From: Streptomyces bambusae
Lineage (GTDB): Bacteria; Actinomycetota; Actinomycetes; Streptomycetales; Streptomycetaceae
Length of the DNA: 64,000 nt
Assembly (NCBI RefSeq): GCF_020532645.1
Contig: NZ_JAJAUZ010000025.1
Coordinates: forward strand, 42,708-106,707
Direction: 5' to 3'
The notes under the pieces: model-generated
What the model saw: only the letters and a program-made list of their open reading frames with translations
Told to the model about the DNA's origin: nothing
Databases searched by the model: none
Program-made: the position numbers and the translations under genes
Shown: in pieces, positions 17,719 through 26,728 of the stretch
How the letters are laid out: every line of letters starts with the position of its first letter
How positions within the stretch are numbered: the first letter of the stretch is position 1

Positions 17719-19344
17719 ATGCGCGGAGCCACGCACGCCAAGTGGGCCGCATGCGCGGTGGCCGTCGCCCTCGGAGCGACGGCCTGCGGCGGCGGAAGCG
17801 ACGGCGGCGGAGGTGACGGCGCCGGCATCGTGAGCTCCTCCTGGGGAGACCCGCAGAACCCTCTGGAACCGGCGAACACCAACGAGGTGCAGGGCGGCAA
17901 GGTCCTCGACATGCTCTTCCGGGGCCTCAAACGCTACGACCCGGAGACCGGCGAGGCGGTGAACATGGTCGCCGAGTCGATCGAGAGCACCGACCAGCAG
18001 AACTTCACCGTGACCCTGAAGGACGGCTGGAAGTTCAGCAACGACGAACCGGTCACCGCGCAGTCCTTCGTGGACGCCTGGAACTACGCCGCGGACGTCC
18101 GCAGCAAGCAGAACAACTCCCCGTTCTTCAGCAACATCGTCGGCTACGAGGACGTCCACCCGGAGTCCGGCGACCCCAAGACGAAGACCATGAAGGGCCT
18201 GGTCGTCAAGGACGCCAAGACCTTCACCGTGGCCCTCACGGACAGGTTCTCCACCTGGCCCGACACCCTCGGCTACCAGGCCTTCTCCCCGCTCCCCAAG
18301 TCCTTCTTCACCGACCACGCGGGCTGGCTGGACAAGCCGGTCGGCAACGGCCCGTACACGGTGGACTCGTACACCAAGGGCAGCGGCATGAAGCTGCGCA
18401 AGTGGGACGGCTACACCGGCCCCGACAAGGCGCAGAACGGCGGCGTCGACCTCAAGGTCTACACCGACAACAACACCGCCTACACCGACCTGATCGCCGG
18501 CAACCTCGACCTGGTCGACGACGTCCCTGCCCAGCAGCTGAAGAACGTCAAGAACGACCTCGGCGACCGGTACATCAACCAGCCCGCCCTGATCATCCAG
18601 ACCCTCACCTTCCCGCTGTACGACCCGGGATGGAGCAAGGCCGGGATGGAGAAGGTCCGCCAGGGCATCTCCCGCGCCATCAACCGCGAGGAGATCACCA
18701 AGCAGATCTTCCAGGACACCCGCACGCCCGCCAAGGACTGGACCTCCTCCGCCCTCGGCGAGAAGGGCGGCTTCAAGGACATGTGCGGCGACCTGTGCAC
18801 GTACGACCCGGCCGCCGCGAAGAAGCTGATCGAGGACGGCGGCGGACTGCCCGGCGGCAAGGTCACCGTCACCTCGAACGTGGACACCGGCTCCCACCGG
18901 GTGTGGATGGACGCCGTCTGCAACAGCATCAACAACGCGCTGGGCCGCGGCCCGGTCTGCACCGTCAACCCGGTCGGCACCTTCGCGGACTACCGCAACC
19001 AGCAGAGCTCGTACAAGCTCACCGGCCCGTTCCGGTCCGGCTGGCAGGGCGACTACCCGCTGATCCAGAACTTCCTGCAACCGCTGTACTACACCGGCGC
19101 CTCCTCCAACTACGGGAAGTTCAGCAACAAGGACTTCGACAAGCTCGTCGACGAGGCCAACGCCGAGAGCGACACCGCCAAGGCCATCGCCAAGTTCCAG
19201 GACGCCGAGAAGATCCTGGCCCAGCAGATGCCGTCCATCCCGCTCTGGTACCAGAACGGCAGCGCCGGCTACTCCGAGCGCCTCTCCGACGTCAAGCTCA
19301 ACCAGTTCAGCGTCCCCGTCTACGACCAGATCAAGGTCGGCTGA
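17719..19344 (+). CDS. Oligopeptide-binding lipoprotein, importer 2
   Basis: This 541-residue paralogue of the 10.7-kb lipoprotein has signal MRGATHAKWAACAVAVALGA with lipobox ATAC and then a Gly/Ser-rich linker. Core blocks KRYDPETGEAVNMVAESI and GNGPYTVDSY, and the terminal MPSIPLWYQNGSAGYSERL, are shared with importer 1. It opens the second operon. GAGGAGG six bases before the ATG decides the start; an earlier in-frame ATG overlaps that site. The ligand is probably a peptide distinct from that of importer 1, since the two proteins differ widely outside shared blocks. Confidence 0.92.
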   Translation: MRGATHAKWAACAVAVALGATACGGGSDGGGGDGAGIVSSSWGDPQNPLEPANTNEVQGGKVLDMLFRGLKRYDPETGEAVNMVAESIESTDQQNFTVTLKDGWKFSNDEPVTAQSFVDAWNYAADVRSKQNNSPFFSNIVGYEDVHPESGDPKTKTMKGLVVKDAKTFTVALTDRFSTWPDTLGYQAFSPLPKSFFTDHAGWLDKPVGNGPYTVDSYTKGSGMKLRKWDGYTGPDKAQNGGVDLKVYTDNNTAYTDLIAGNLDLVDDVPAQQLKNVKNDLGDRYINQPALIIQTLTFPLYDPGWSKAGMEKVRQGISRAINREEITKQIFQDTRTPAKDWTSSALGEKGGFKDMCGDLCTYDPAAAKKLIEDGGGLPGGKVTVTSNVDTGSHRVWMDAVCNSINNALGRGPVCTVNPVGTFADYRNQQSSYKLTGPFRSGWQGDYPLIQNFLQPLYYTGASSNYGKFSNKDFDKLVDEANAESDTAKAIAKFQDAEKILAQQMPSIPLWYQNGSAGYSERLSDVKLNQFSVPVYDQIKVG

Positions 19345-19361
19345 CCCACACGCCACCAGAC

Positions 19362-19406
19362 GTGGCCGCCCCGGCGCGCGGCATCCGCCGCCGGGGCCGC
19401 GGCCAC
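19362..19406 (+). terminator. Intra-operon hairpin between binding-protein and permease genes (importer 2)
   Basis: The arms GTGGCC...CCCGGCG and CGCCGGGG...GGCCAC can pair over about 17 positions with small bulges. It lies 18 bases after the lipoprotein stop and just before the permease ribosome site, matching the position of the hairpin in importer 1. Confidence 0.65.
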
Positions 19407-19427
19407 CGAGACCCCGGAGGCGTCTAG

Positions 19428-20351
19428 ATGGGACGCTACGTCATCCGCCGGCTGCTCCAGATGATCCCCGTGTTCATCGGCAGCACCTTCCTGATCTTCC
19501 TCATGGTGTACGCGCTGGGCGACCCGGTCGCGGCCCTCTTCGGCGACAAGGCCCCGGACCCGGCGACCGCCGCCCGCATCCGCAAGGACCTCTACCTCGA
19601 CCAGCCCCTGTGGAAGCAGTACCTGCACTACATGGGCCAGATCTTCCAGGGCGACTTCGGCACCGCCTTCAACGGCCAGCCCGTCACCGAGCTGATGGCC
19701 TCCGCCTTCCCCGTCACCCTGCGGCTGACCATCGTCGCCATCCTCATCGAGATCGTCGTCGGCATCACCCTCGGCGTCGTCAGCGGCCTGCGCCGCGGCC
19801 AGCTCGTGGACACCAGCCTGCTGGTCCTGACCCTCGTGGTCATCTCGGTGCCGGTCTTCGTCACCGGGTACGTGCTCCAGTTCCTCCTCGGCGTGAAATG
19901 GGGCTGGGTGCGCCCCACCGTGTCCTCCGACGCCCCGTTCAACGAGCTGATCCTGCCGGGCGTCGTGCTCGCCCTGGTCTCCCTCGCCTACGTCACCCGG
20001 CTCAGCCGCACGTCGATCGCCGAGAACGTCAAGGCCGACTACGTCCGCACCGCCGTCGCCAAGGGCCTGCCGCGCCGCCGCGTCATCACCCGGCACCTGC
20101 TGCGCAACTCCCTCATCCCGGTGGTCACGTTCATCGGCACCGACATCGGCGCCCTGATGGGCGGCGCCATCATCACCGAGCGGATCTTCAACATCCACGG
20201 CGTCGGCTACCAGCTCTACCAGGGCATCCTGCGCAACAACGCCCCCACGGTGGTCGGCTTCGTGACCATCCTCGTGATCGTCTTCCTGCTGGCGAACCTG
20301 CTCGTCGACCTGCTCTACGCGGTCCTGGACCCGAGGATCCGTTATGCCTGA
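19428..20351 (+). CDS. Oligopeptide ABC permease, DppB/OppB type, importer 2
   Basis: This 307-residue six-helix permease, closely similar to the 12.5-kb one, starts MGRYVIRRLLQMIPVF. The EAA loop is NVKADYVRTAVAKGLPRRRV and the C-terminus LLYAVLDPRIRYA. GGAGG is seven bases before the ATG. It overlaps the next gene by ATGCCTGA, exactly as in importer 1, so the two operons share a common duplicated layout. Confidence 0.94.
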   Translation: MGRYVIRRLLQMIPVFIGSTFLIFLMVYALGDPVAALFGDKAPDPATAARIRKDLYLDQPLWKQYLHYMGQIFQGDFGTAFNGQPVTELMASAFPVTLRLTIVAILIEIVVGITLGVVSGLRRGQLVDTSLLVLTLVVISVPVFVTGYVLQFLLGVKWGWVRPTVSSDAPFNELILPGVVLALVSLAYVTRLSRTSIAENVKADYVRTAVAKGLPRRRVITRHLLRNSLIPVVTFIGTDIGALMGGAIITERIFNIHGVGYQLYQGILRNNAPTVVGFVTILVIVFLLANLLVDLLYAVLDPRIRYA

Positions 20352-21333
20352 GCCGTACGACCCGCTCCAGCCCGGCGAGAAGGAAGTCATCGCCCCCACC
20401 GGACAGGGCGGGCCCATGGACCTCGCGCTCGAAGAGGCCCAGAGCCTGGAGAAGACCCTCGAACCGGCCGGCCCCGGCCCCCAGGAGAAGGCCCGCTCGC
20501 TGTGGTCCGACGCCTGGCACCAGCTGCGCCGCAACCCGGTCTTCGTCATCTCCCTGCTGCTGATCCTGTTCCTCGTCGTCATCTCGATCTGGCCGCAGCT
20601 CATCGCGAGCGGCGACCCGCTCCAGTGCGACCTGTCCAAGTCCCAGCAGGGCTCCGAGCCGGGCCACCCGTTCGGCTTCGACACCCAGGGCTGCGACGTG
20701 TACACCCGTACCGTCTACGGCGCCCAGGCCTCCATCACCGTCGGCATCTGCGCCACCGTCGGCGCGGCCCTGCTCGGCTCGCTGCTCGGCGGGCTGGCCG
20801 GGTTCTTCGGCGGCTGGTGGGACGCCGTGCTGTCCCGGGTCGCCGACATCTTCTTCGGCATCCCGGTGATCCTCGGCGGCCTGGTGCTCCTGTCCGTGGT
20901 CACCAGCACCACCGTCTGGCCCGTGGTCGGCTTCATCGTGCTGCTCGGCTGGCCGCAGATCGCCCGCATCGCCCGCGGCTCCGTCATCACCGCCAAGCAG
21001 AACGACTACGTGCAGGCCGCCCGCGCCCTCGGCGCCGGCAACGGCCGGATGCTGCTGCGGCACGTGGCGCCCAACGCGATCGCCCCCGTCATCGTCGTCG
21101 CGACGATCGCCCTGGGCACGTACATCTCGCTGGAGGCCACCCTGTCCTTCCTCGGCGTCGGCCTGCGGCCGCCCACGGTCTCCTGGGGCATCGACATCTC
21201 CAACGCGGCCTCCCAGATCCGCAACGCGCCGCACATGCTGCTGTGGCCGGCCGGCGCGCTGAGCATCACCGTGCTGGCGTTCATCATGCTCGGCGACGCG
21301 GTGCGCGACGCCCTCGACCCCAAGCTGCGCTGA
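20344..21333 (+). CDS. Oligopeptide ABC permease, DppC/OppC type, importer 2
   Basis: This 329-residue permease has a longer charged N-terminal tail than its paralogue (about 55 residues before SLWSDAWHQLRRNPVFVIS). Helices and the EAA loop (QNDYVQAARALGAG) are conserved, and the C-terminus is DALDPKLR. It lies between the DppB-type gene (8-bp overlap) and the ATPase gene (13 bases). Confidence 0.94.
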   Translation: MPEPYDPLQPGEKEVIAPTGQGGPMDLALEEAQSLEKTLEPAGPGPQEKARSLWSDAWHQLRRNPVFVISLLLILFLVVISIWPQLIASGDPLQCDLSKSQQGSEPGHPFGFDTQGCDVYTRTVYGAQASITVGICATVGAALLGSLLGGLAGFFGGWWDAVLSRVADIFFGIPVILGGLVLLSVVTSTTVWPVVGFIVLLGWPQIARIARGSVITAKQNDYVQAARALGAGNGRMLLRHVAPNAIAPVIVVATIALGTYISLEATLSFLGVGLRPPTVSWGIDISNAASQIRNAPHMLLWPAGALSITVLAFIMLGDAVRDALDPKLR

Positions 21334-21346
21334 GGAGGCGGCGGAC

Positions 21347-22330
21347 ATGCTGCTCGAAGTCCGCGACCTGCACGTCGAGTTCAAGACGCGCGACGGGGTC
21401 GCCAAGGCCGTCAACGGGGTCAACTACTCGGTGGACGCCGGCCAGACCCTGGCCGTCCTCGGCGAGTCAGGCTCCGGCAAGTCCGTCACCGCACAGGCCG
21501 TGATGGGCATCCTCGACATGCCGCCGGGCCGGATCGCCGGCGGCGAGATCCTCTTCAAGGGTGCCGACCTGCTGAAGATGAAGGAGGAGGAACGCCGGAA
21601 GATCCGCGGCGCCGACATGGCCATGATCTTCCAGGACGCGCTCAGCTCCCTGAACCCGGTGCTCAGCGTCGGCGCCCAGCTCGGCGAGATGTTCGAGGTG
21701 CACCGCGGGATGTCCCGCAAGGACGCCCGCGGCAAGGCCGTCGAACTGATGGACCGGGTGAAGATCCCCGCCGCGAAGGAGCGGGTGGGCGACTACCCGC
21801 ACCAGTTCTCCGGCGGCATGCGCCAGCGCATCATGATCGCGATGGCGCTGGCCCTGGAACCCTCCCTGATCATCGCCGACGAACCCACCACCGCCCTCGA
21901 CGTCACCGTCCAGGCCCAGGTCATGGACCTGCTCGCGGAACTCCAGCGCGAACTCAACATGGGCCTGATCCTGATCACCCACGACCTCGGCGTCGTCGCC
22001 GACGTCGCCGACAAGATCGCCGTCATGTACGCGGGCCGGATCGTCGAGGCGGCCCCGGTCCACGACATCTACCGGTCGCCCGCCCACCCCTACACCCGCG
22101 GCCTGCTCGACTCGATCCCGCGCCTGGACCAGAAGGGCCAGGAGCTGTACGCGATCAAGGGCCTGCCGCCCAACCTGCTCGCCATCCCGTCCGGCTGCGC
22201 CTTCAACCCGCGCTGCCCGATGGCCCGGGCGGTGTGCCGTACGGACGTCCCGCCCCTGTACGAGGTCACGGAGTCGCCGGCGCCGCGCACGAGCGCCTGC
22301 CACTTCTGGAAGGAGTGCCTGCATGCCTGA
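21347..22330 (+). CDS. Oligopeptide ABC ATPase, DppD/OppD type, importer 2
   Basis: This 327-residue ATPase has Walker A GESGSGKS, signature FSGGMRQR, Walker B LIIADEPTTALD, H-loop ITHDLG and the C-terminal Cys extension (CAFNPRCP). It lacks the 20-odd residue N-terminal tail of the importer 1 copy and starts directly at MLLEVRDLHVEF. GAGGAGG lies nine bases upstream. Its stop overlaps the DppF-type start. Confidence 0.95.
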   Translation: MLLEVRDLHVEFKTRDGVAKAVNGVNYSVDAGQTLAVLGESGSGKSVTAQAVMGILDMPPGRIAGGEILFKGADLLKMKEEERRKIRGADMAMIFQDALSSLNPVLSVGAQLGEMFEVHRGMSRKDARGKAVELMDRVKIPAAKERVGDYPHQFSGGMRQRIMIAMALALEPSLIIADEPTTALDVTVQAQVMDLLAELQRELNMGLILITHDLGVVADVADKIAVMYAGRIVEAAPVHDIYRSPAHPYTRGLLDSIPRLDQKGQELYAIKGLPPNLLAIPSGCAFNPRCPMARAVCRTDVPPLYEVTESPAPRTSACHFWKECLHA

Positions 22331-23360
22331 GGCGATTCTCGAAGTCCGCGACCTGGTCAAGCACTTCCCGCTGACCCAGGGCATCCTCTTCAAGAAGCAG
22401 ATCGGCGCCGTCAAGGCCGTCGACGGCGTCTCCTTCGACCTCAAGGCCGGCGAAACCCTCGGCATCGTGGGGGAGTCCGGCTGCGGCAAGTCCACCGTCG
22501 CCAAGATGCTGGTCAACCTGGAACGGCCGACCTCCGGCGCCATCTCGTACAAGGGCGAGGACCTCACCAGGCTGTCCGGCCGCGCCCTGAAGGCCGTCCG
22601 CCGCAACATCCAGATGGTGTTCCAGGACCCGTACACCTCGCTCAACCCCCGCATGACGGTCGGCGACATCATCGGCGAGCCGTACGAGATCCACCCCGAG
22701 GTCGCACCCAAGGGCGACCGGCGGCGCAAGGTGCAGGACCTCCTCGACGTGGTCGGCCTCAACCCCGAGTACGTCAACCGCTACCCTCACCAGTTCTCCG
22801 GCGGCCAGCGCCAGCGCATCGGCATCGCCCGCGGCCTCGCCCTGCGGCCCGAGATCATCGTCGCCGACGAGCCGGTCTCCGCCCTCGACGTCTCCGTGCA
22901 GGCGCAGGTCGTCAACCTGCTGGAACGCCTCCAGGACGAGTTCAGCCTCTCCTACGTCTTCATCGCCCACGACCTGTCGATCGTCCGGCACATCTCCGAC
23001 CGGGTCGCCGTCATGTACCTCGGCCGGATCGCCGAGACCGGCACCGACACCCAGATCTACGACCACCCCACCCACCCGTACACCCAGGCCCTGCTCTCCG
23101 CCGTCCCGGTCCCCGACCCCGGCGCCCGCGAGCGCCGCGAACGCATCATCCTCACCGGCGACGTCCCCTCCCCGGCCAACCCGCCCTCCGGCTGCACCTT
23201 CCGCACCCGCTGCTGGAAGGCGCAGCAGCACTGCACCGACGAAGTCCCCCTGCTGGCCGTCCCGGAGGCCTTCCGCGGCCAGACCGGCCCGGCCGCCCAC
23301 CCCTCCGCCTGCCACTTCGCCGCCGAACGCCAGGTGGTGCCCCCGGCCGAGGAGTCCTGA
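22323..23360 (+). CDS. Oligopeptide ABC ATPase, DppF/OppF type, importer 2
   Basis: This 345-residue ATPase is nearly colinear with the 15.5-kb copy. It has GESGCGKST, VFQDPYTSLNPR, FSGGQRQRIG, IIVADEPVSALD and the Cys-bearing extension (CTFRTRCWKAQQHC). It is the last gene of importer 2. No clear terminator is visible in the 257 bases before the next operon. Confidence 0.95.
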   Translation: MPEAILEVRDLVKHFPLTQGILFKKQIGAVKAVDGVSFDLKAGETLGIVGESGCGKSTVAKMLVNLERPTSGAISYKGEDLTRLSGRALKAVRRNIQMVFQDPYTSLNPRMTVGDIIGEPYEIHPEVAPKGDRRRKVQDLLDVVGLNPEYVNRYPHQFSGGQRQRIGIARGLALRPEIIVADEPVSALDVSVQAQVVNLLERLQDEFSLSYVFIAHDLSIVRHISDRVAVMYLGRIAETGTDTQIYDHPTHPYTQALLSAVPVPDPGARERRERIILTGDVPSPANPPSGCTFRTRCWKAQQHCTDEVPLLAVPEAFRGQTGPAAHPSACHFAAERQVVPPAEES

Positions 23361-23550
23361 CGTGCCCGGGTGACACGGCCCCGGAAAGCCCCCGCCCGCA
23401 CTCACCCGGTCGGGGGGTGTCCGGGGCGCCGGGTGGACGGAGCGTGACCGGGACCACGGCCCGCGCGCCCGGGGGATCCGCCGCCCGGCCGGGCCCCGCG
23501 GTCGCCCCGGACCGGCGCTTTAGCAGACCCGCTGTACACCGGCAGGCGTT

Positions 23551-23578
23551 TTGCCAAGATCCACAGAACGTGCACGAT
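23551..23578 (+). promoter_or_regulatory. Candidate promoter of the decarboxylase operon
   Basis: TTGCCA at 23551-23556 and CACGAT at 23573-23578 are separated by 16 bp, 39 bases before the decarboxylase ATG. The match to the major sigma consensus is moderate. Confidence 0.35.
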
Positions 23579-23617
23579 GTGTCACCGACAGTTGTCCCCA
23601 ACTGCGCGGAGGGCATC

Positions 23618-25222
23618 ATGCGCACGGTCCGAGAAGCCGTATTCGACGTACTGCGGGAACGCGGCATCACCACCGTCTTCGGAAACCCCGGCTCGACCGA
23701 GCTGCCGATGCTCAAGCAGTTCCCCGAGGACTTCCGCTATGTGCTCGGGCTCCAGGAGGCCGTGGTCGTCGGCATGGCCGACGGGTTCGCGCTAGCCTCC
23801 GGCAGTACCTCGCTCGTCAACCTGCACACCGGCCCCGGCACCGGCAACGCCATGGGCGCCATCCTCAATGCCCGCGCCAACCGCACCCCCATGGTCGTCA
23901 CCGCCGGCCAGCAGGTGCGCGCCATGATGACCGCCGAGGCGCTGCTCACCAACCCGCAGGCCACCCTGCTCCCGCAGCCCGCCGTCAAATGGGCCTACGA
24001 ACCGCCCCGCCCCGCCGACGTCGCGCCCGCCCTCGCCCGCGCCGTGCACACCGCCGAAACCCCCGCCCGCGGCCCGGTGTTCCTCTCCCTGCCCATGGAC
24101 GACATGGACGCGCAGCTGACCGAGCCGGAGCAGCGGGCTGCCCGGGCCGCCGCCGCCCGCCGCATCACGCACGCCGCCGTGCCCGCCCCGCAGGCCGTCG
24201 CCGCCCTCGCCGACCGGATCGCGCACGCCCGCTCCGCCGCCCTCGTCGTCGGCGACGACGTCGACGACTCCGGCGCCTGGGACGCCGTCCTCGCCCTCGC
24301 CGAACGCGGCGGACTGCCCGTCTGGGCCGCGCCCGCCGCCGCCCGCGTCTCCTTCCCCCGCACCCACCCGCAGTTCCGCGGCGACCTGCCGCCCGCCATC
24401 GGCCCGCTCGGACACGCCCTCGCCGGACACGACCTGGTGATCGTCATCGGCGCCCAGGTCTTCCGCTACTACCCGTACGTCCCCGGCGAGGTGCTCCCCG
24501 ACGGCGCCGGACTGGTCCTCCTCACCCGCGACGCCGAAGAGGCCGCCAAGGCGCCCGTCGGTGACGCCCTCGTCGCCGACCTCACCCTCACCGCCCGGGC
24601 CCTCGCCGACCGGCTGCCGGCCGGCGGCCCGCTCCGGCCCGCCCCGCGCGAACTGCGCTACGCCGAACCCGAAGGCGGCGTGCTCAGCCCCCTCGCCGCC
24701 CTCAAGGCCATCGCCACGGGCGCCCCCGAGGACACCCTGTGGGTCAACGAATCCCCCTCCAACATCCCGCAGTTCCACGAGGCCACCCGGATCTCCCGGC
24801 CCCGCTCGTACCTGTTCTCCGCCGGCGGCGGCCTGGGCTTCGGCGCCGCCGCGGCCGTCGGCGCCCAGCTCGCCGTGCCCGGCCGGCCCGTGGTCTGCGT
24901 CATCGGCGACGGCTCGATCCACTACGCGGTCCAGGCCCTGTGGACGGCCGCTCGCTACCGCGTGCCGGTCACCTTCGTCGTCCTCAGCAACGCCTCGTAC
25001 GCCATCCTCCACTGGTTCGCCCAGGTCGAACGCGCCCAGGGCGCCCCCGGCCTCGACATCCCCGGCCTCGACATCGTCTCCGTCGCCCAGGGCTACGGCC
25101 TGTGCACCCACCAGGTCGCCGGCGCCGGCGAACTCACCAAGCTCGTAAGGGACTCCGCGCAGCAGCAGGACGGACCGGTGCTCATCGACGTACCGGTCAC
25201 CACCGAGCTGCCCACCCTCTGA
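23618..25222 (+). CDS. mdlC: Thiamine-diphosphate-dependent 2-oxoacid decarboxylase (benzoylformate decarboxylase-like)
   Basis: This 534-residue cytoplasmic enzyme converts 2-oxo acids to aldehydes plus CO2. The N-terminal domain has VFGNPGSTELPML and the ThDP-activating Glu in GLQEAVVVGMADGFA. The C-terminal ThDP/Mg motif GDGSIHYAVQALW runs to the metal-binding Asn in VVLSNASYAIL. The PGSTELPML block and overall length match benzoylformate decarboxylases, but substrate choice cannot be read here; longer 2-oxo acids are possible. GCGGAGGG precedes the ATG. It is the first gene of a run with an FAD hydroxyacid dehydrogenase (51 bases on) and a P450 (overlapping), which suggests hydroxyacid to oxoacid to aldehyde chemistry. 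Confidence 0.85.
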   Translation: MRTVREAVFDVLRERGITTVFGNPGSTELPMLKQFPEDFRYVLGLQEAVVVGMADGFALASGSTSLVNLHTGPGTGNAMGAILNARANRTPMVVTAGQQVRAMMTAEALLTNPQATLLPQPAVKWAYEPPRPADVAPALARAVHTAETPARGPVFLSLPMDDMDAQLTEPEQRAARAAAARRITHAAVPAPQAVAALADRIAHARSAALVVGDDVDDSGAWDAVLALAERGGLPVWAAPAAARVSFPRTHPQFRGDLPPAIGPLGHALAGHDLVIVIGAQVFRYYPYVPGEVLPDGAGLVLLTRDAEEAAKAPVGDALVADLTLTARALADRLPAGGPLRPAPRELRYAEPEGGVLSPLAALKAIATGAPEDTLWVNESPSNIPQFHEATRISRPRSYLFSAGGGLGFGAAAAVGAQLAVPGRPVVCVIGDGSIHYAVQALWTAARYRVPVTFVVLSNASYAILHWFAQVERAQGAPGLDIPGLDIVSVAQGYGLCTHQVAGAGELTKLVRDSAQQQDGPVLIDVPVTTELPTL

Positions 25223-25273
25223 CCCGCTGCCACCCCCGCTGAGCCCCCGCCCCTCCCGACACCGAAGGCCGGC

Positions 25274-26728
25274 ATGTCCACCGACACCCCGCTCCTCGCC
25301 CGCCTGCGCGCCGCGCTCCCCGAGCCCGGCGCCCTGCTCACCGACCCCGGGCAGCTGACCGCCCACGCCCGCGACGCGGCCCCGTTCTCCGAACCCGGCG
25401 CCCCCGTCGCCGTCGCCCTGCCGCGCACCGCCGACCAGGTCGCCGCCGTCCTCGCCGCCACCCACGCGCTGCGGGTCCCCGTGGTACCGCAGGGCGCCCG
25501 CACCGGGCTCGCCGGCGCCGCCAACGCCGTCGACGGCTGCGTCGTCCTCAACACCACCCGCATGGACCGGATCCTCGGCATCGACCCCGCCAACCGGCTG
25601 GTGCGCTGCGAACCCGGCGTCACCACCAAGGCCCTCGCCGGCGCCGTCGCCGAACACGGCCTCTGCTACCCGCCCGACCCCGCGTCCTGGGAGCACTGCA
25701 CCATCGGCGGCAACATCGCCACCGGCGCCGGCGGCATCTGCTGCGTCAAGTACGGAGTCACCGCCGACTACGTCCTCGGCCTCGATCTGGTCCTGCCCGA
25801 CGGCCGCCGGCTGCGCACCGGCCGCGACACCGCCAAGGGCGTCGCCGGATACGACCTGACCCGGCTGATCGTCGGCTCCGAGGGCACCCTCGCCGTCGTC
25901 GTCGGCGCCACCCTCGCCCTGCGGCCCGCCCGGCCGCCGGCCCTCGCGCTGCTCGCCCAGTTCCCCGCCCTGACCGCAGCCGGCAACGCCGTCGCAGCGA
26001 TCACCGCCGCCGGGCACCTGCCGTCCGCGCTGGAACTCCTCGACCGGGCCACCACCGACGCCGTCGTCGCCCACGGGGGCTCGCTGCTCAAGCCCGGCAG
26101 CGCCGCCACCCTCATCGTCGAGAGCGACGCCCCCGACCCGGCCGCCGCCGCCCGCGAACTCGCCGCGATCGGCCGGCTGTGCACCGGCGCCGGCGCCCTC
26201 GACATGGTCACCGCCACCACCACCGAAGAGTCCGCCCAGGTCATCGAGGCCCGCCGGCTCGTCACCCCGGCCCTGCGCGCCCTCGCCGCCACGCTGCCCG
26301 GCCGGCCGACCGCCTTCATCGAGGACGTCGCCGTACCGCGCTCCGAACTGGCCAAGTTCGTCGGCACCATCGAGGAGATCGCCGCCCGGCACCGGCTGCG
26401 GATCTTCACCCTGGGGCACGCCGGCGACGGCAACCTGCACCCCACCGTCGTCTTCGACGAGGCCGACCCCGACGAGTTCCGGCGCGCGCAGACCGCGTAC
26501 GACGACATCATGGCGGCCGGCCTCGCCCTCGGCGGCACCAGCACCGGCGAACACGGCATCGGCACCCTCAAGCGGGACTGGCTGGCCCGTGAGCTCGACC
26601 CGGTCGCCCTGGAACTCCAGCGCGGTCTCAAACGGCTCTTCGACCCCGGCAACCTCCTCAACCCCGGCAAGGTCCTCGACCTCGCCGCGGCGCCCGCGCC
26701 CAGCGCCGCCGGGGCGGTGCGGCCGTGA
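25274..26728 (+). CDS. FAD-linked 2-hydroxyacid dehydrogenase (GlcD/D-lactate dehydrogenase type)
   Basis: This 484-residue enzyme has a PCMH-type FAD-binding domain at the N-terminus (VVPQGARTGLAGAANAV and PPDPASWEHCTIGGNIATGA) and the FAD-oxidase C-terminal domain with the metal/substrate segment LGHAGDGNLHP and GEHGIGTLKRDWL. Members oxidise D-2-hydroxy acids (glycolate, lactate, longer hydroxy acids) to 2-oxo acids. The upstream neighbour decarboxylates 2-oxo acids, so the two make a plausible two-step path. The stop codon overlaps the P450 start (GTGA). The start has only a weak GAAGG site. Confidence 0.88.
   Translation: MSTDTPLLARLRAALPEPGALLTDPGQLTAHARDAAPFSEPGAPVAVALPRTADQVAAVLAATHALRVPVVPQGARTGLAGAANAVDGCVVLNTTRMDRILGIDPANRLVRCEPGVTTKALAGAVAEHGLCYPPDPASWEHCTIGGNIATGAGGICCVKYGVTADYVLGLDLVLPDGRRLRTGRDTAKGVAGYDLTRLIVGSEGTLAVVVGATLALRPARPPALALLAQFPALTAAGNAVAAITAAGHLPSALELLDRATTDAVVAHGGSLLKPGSAATLIVESDAPDPAAAARELAAIGRLCTGAGALDMVTATTTEESAQVIEARRLVTPALRALAATLPGRPTAFIEDVAVPRSELAKFVGTIEEIAARHRLRIFTLGHAGDGNLHPTVVFDEADPDEFRRAQTAYDDIMAAGLALGGTSTGEHGIGTLKRDWLARELDPVALELQRGLKRLFDPGNLLNPGKVLDLAAAPAPSAAGAVRP

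Noticed and set aside
23618..25222. Acetolactate synthase or pyruvate oxidase identity
   Set aside because: The PGSTELPML and GLQEA blocks and short length fit benzoylformate decarboxylase-like enzymes better, and no regulatory subunit gene is adjacent.
23792..26554. A 920-codon minus-strand frame opposite the decarboxylase and dehydrogenase
   Set aside because: Gly/Ala/Asp-rich antisense translation from GC3 bias, with no domain or ribosome site.
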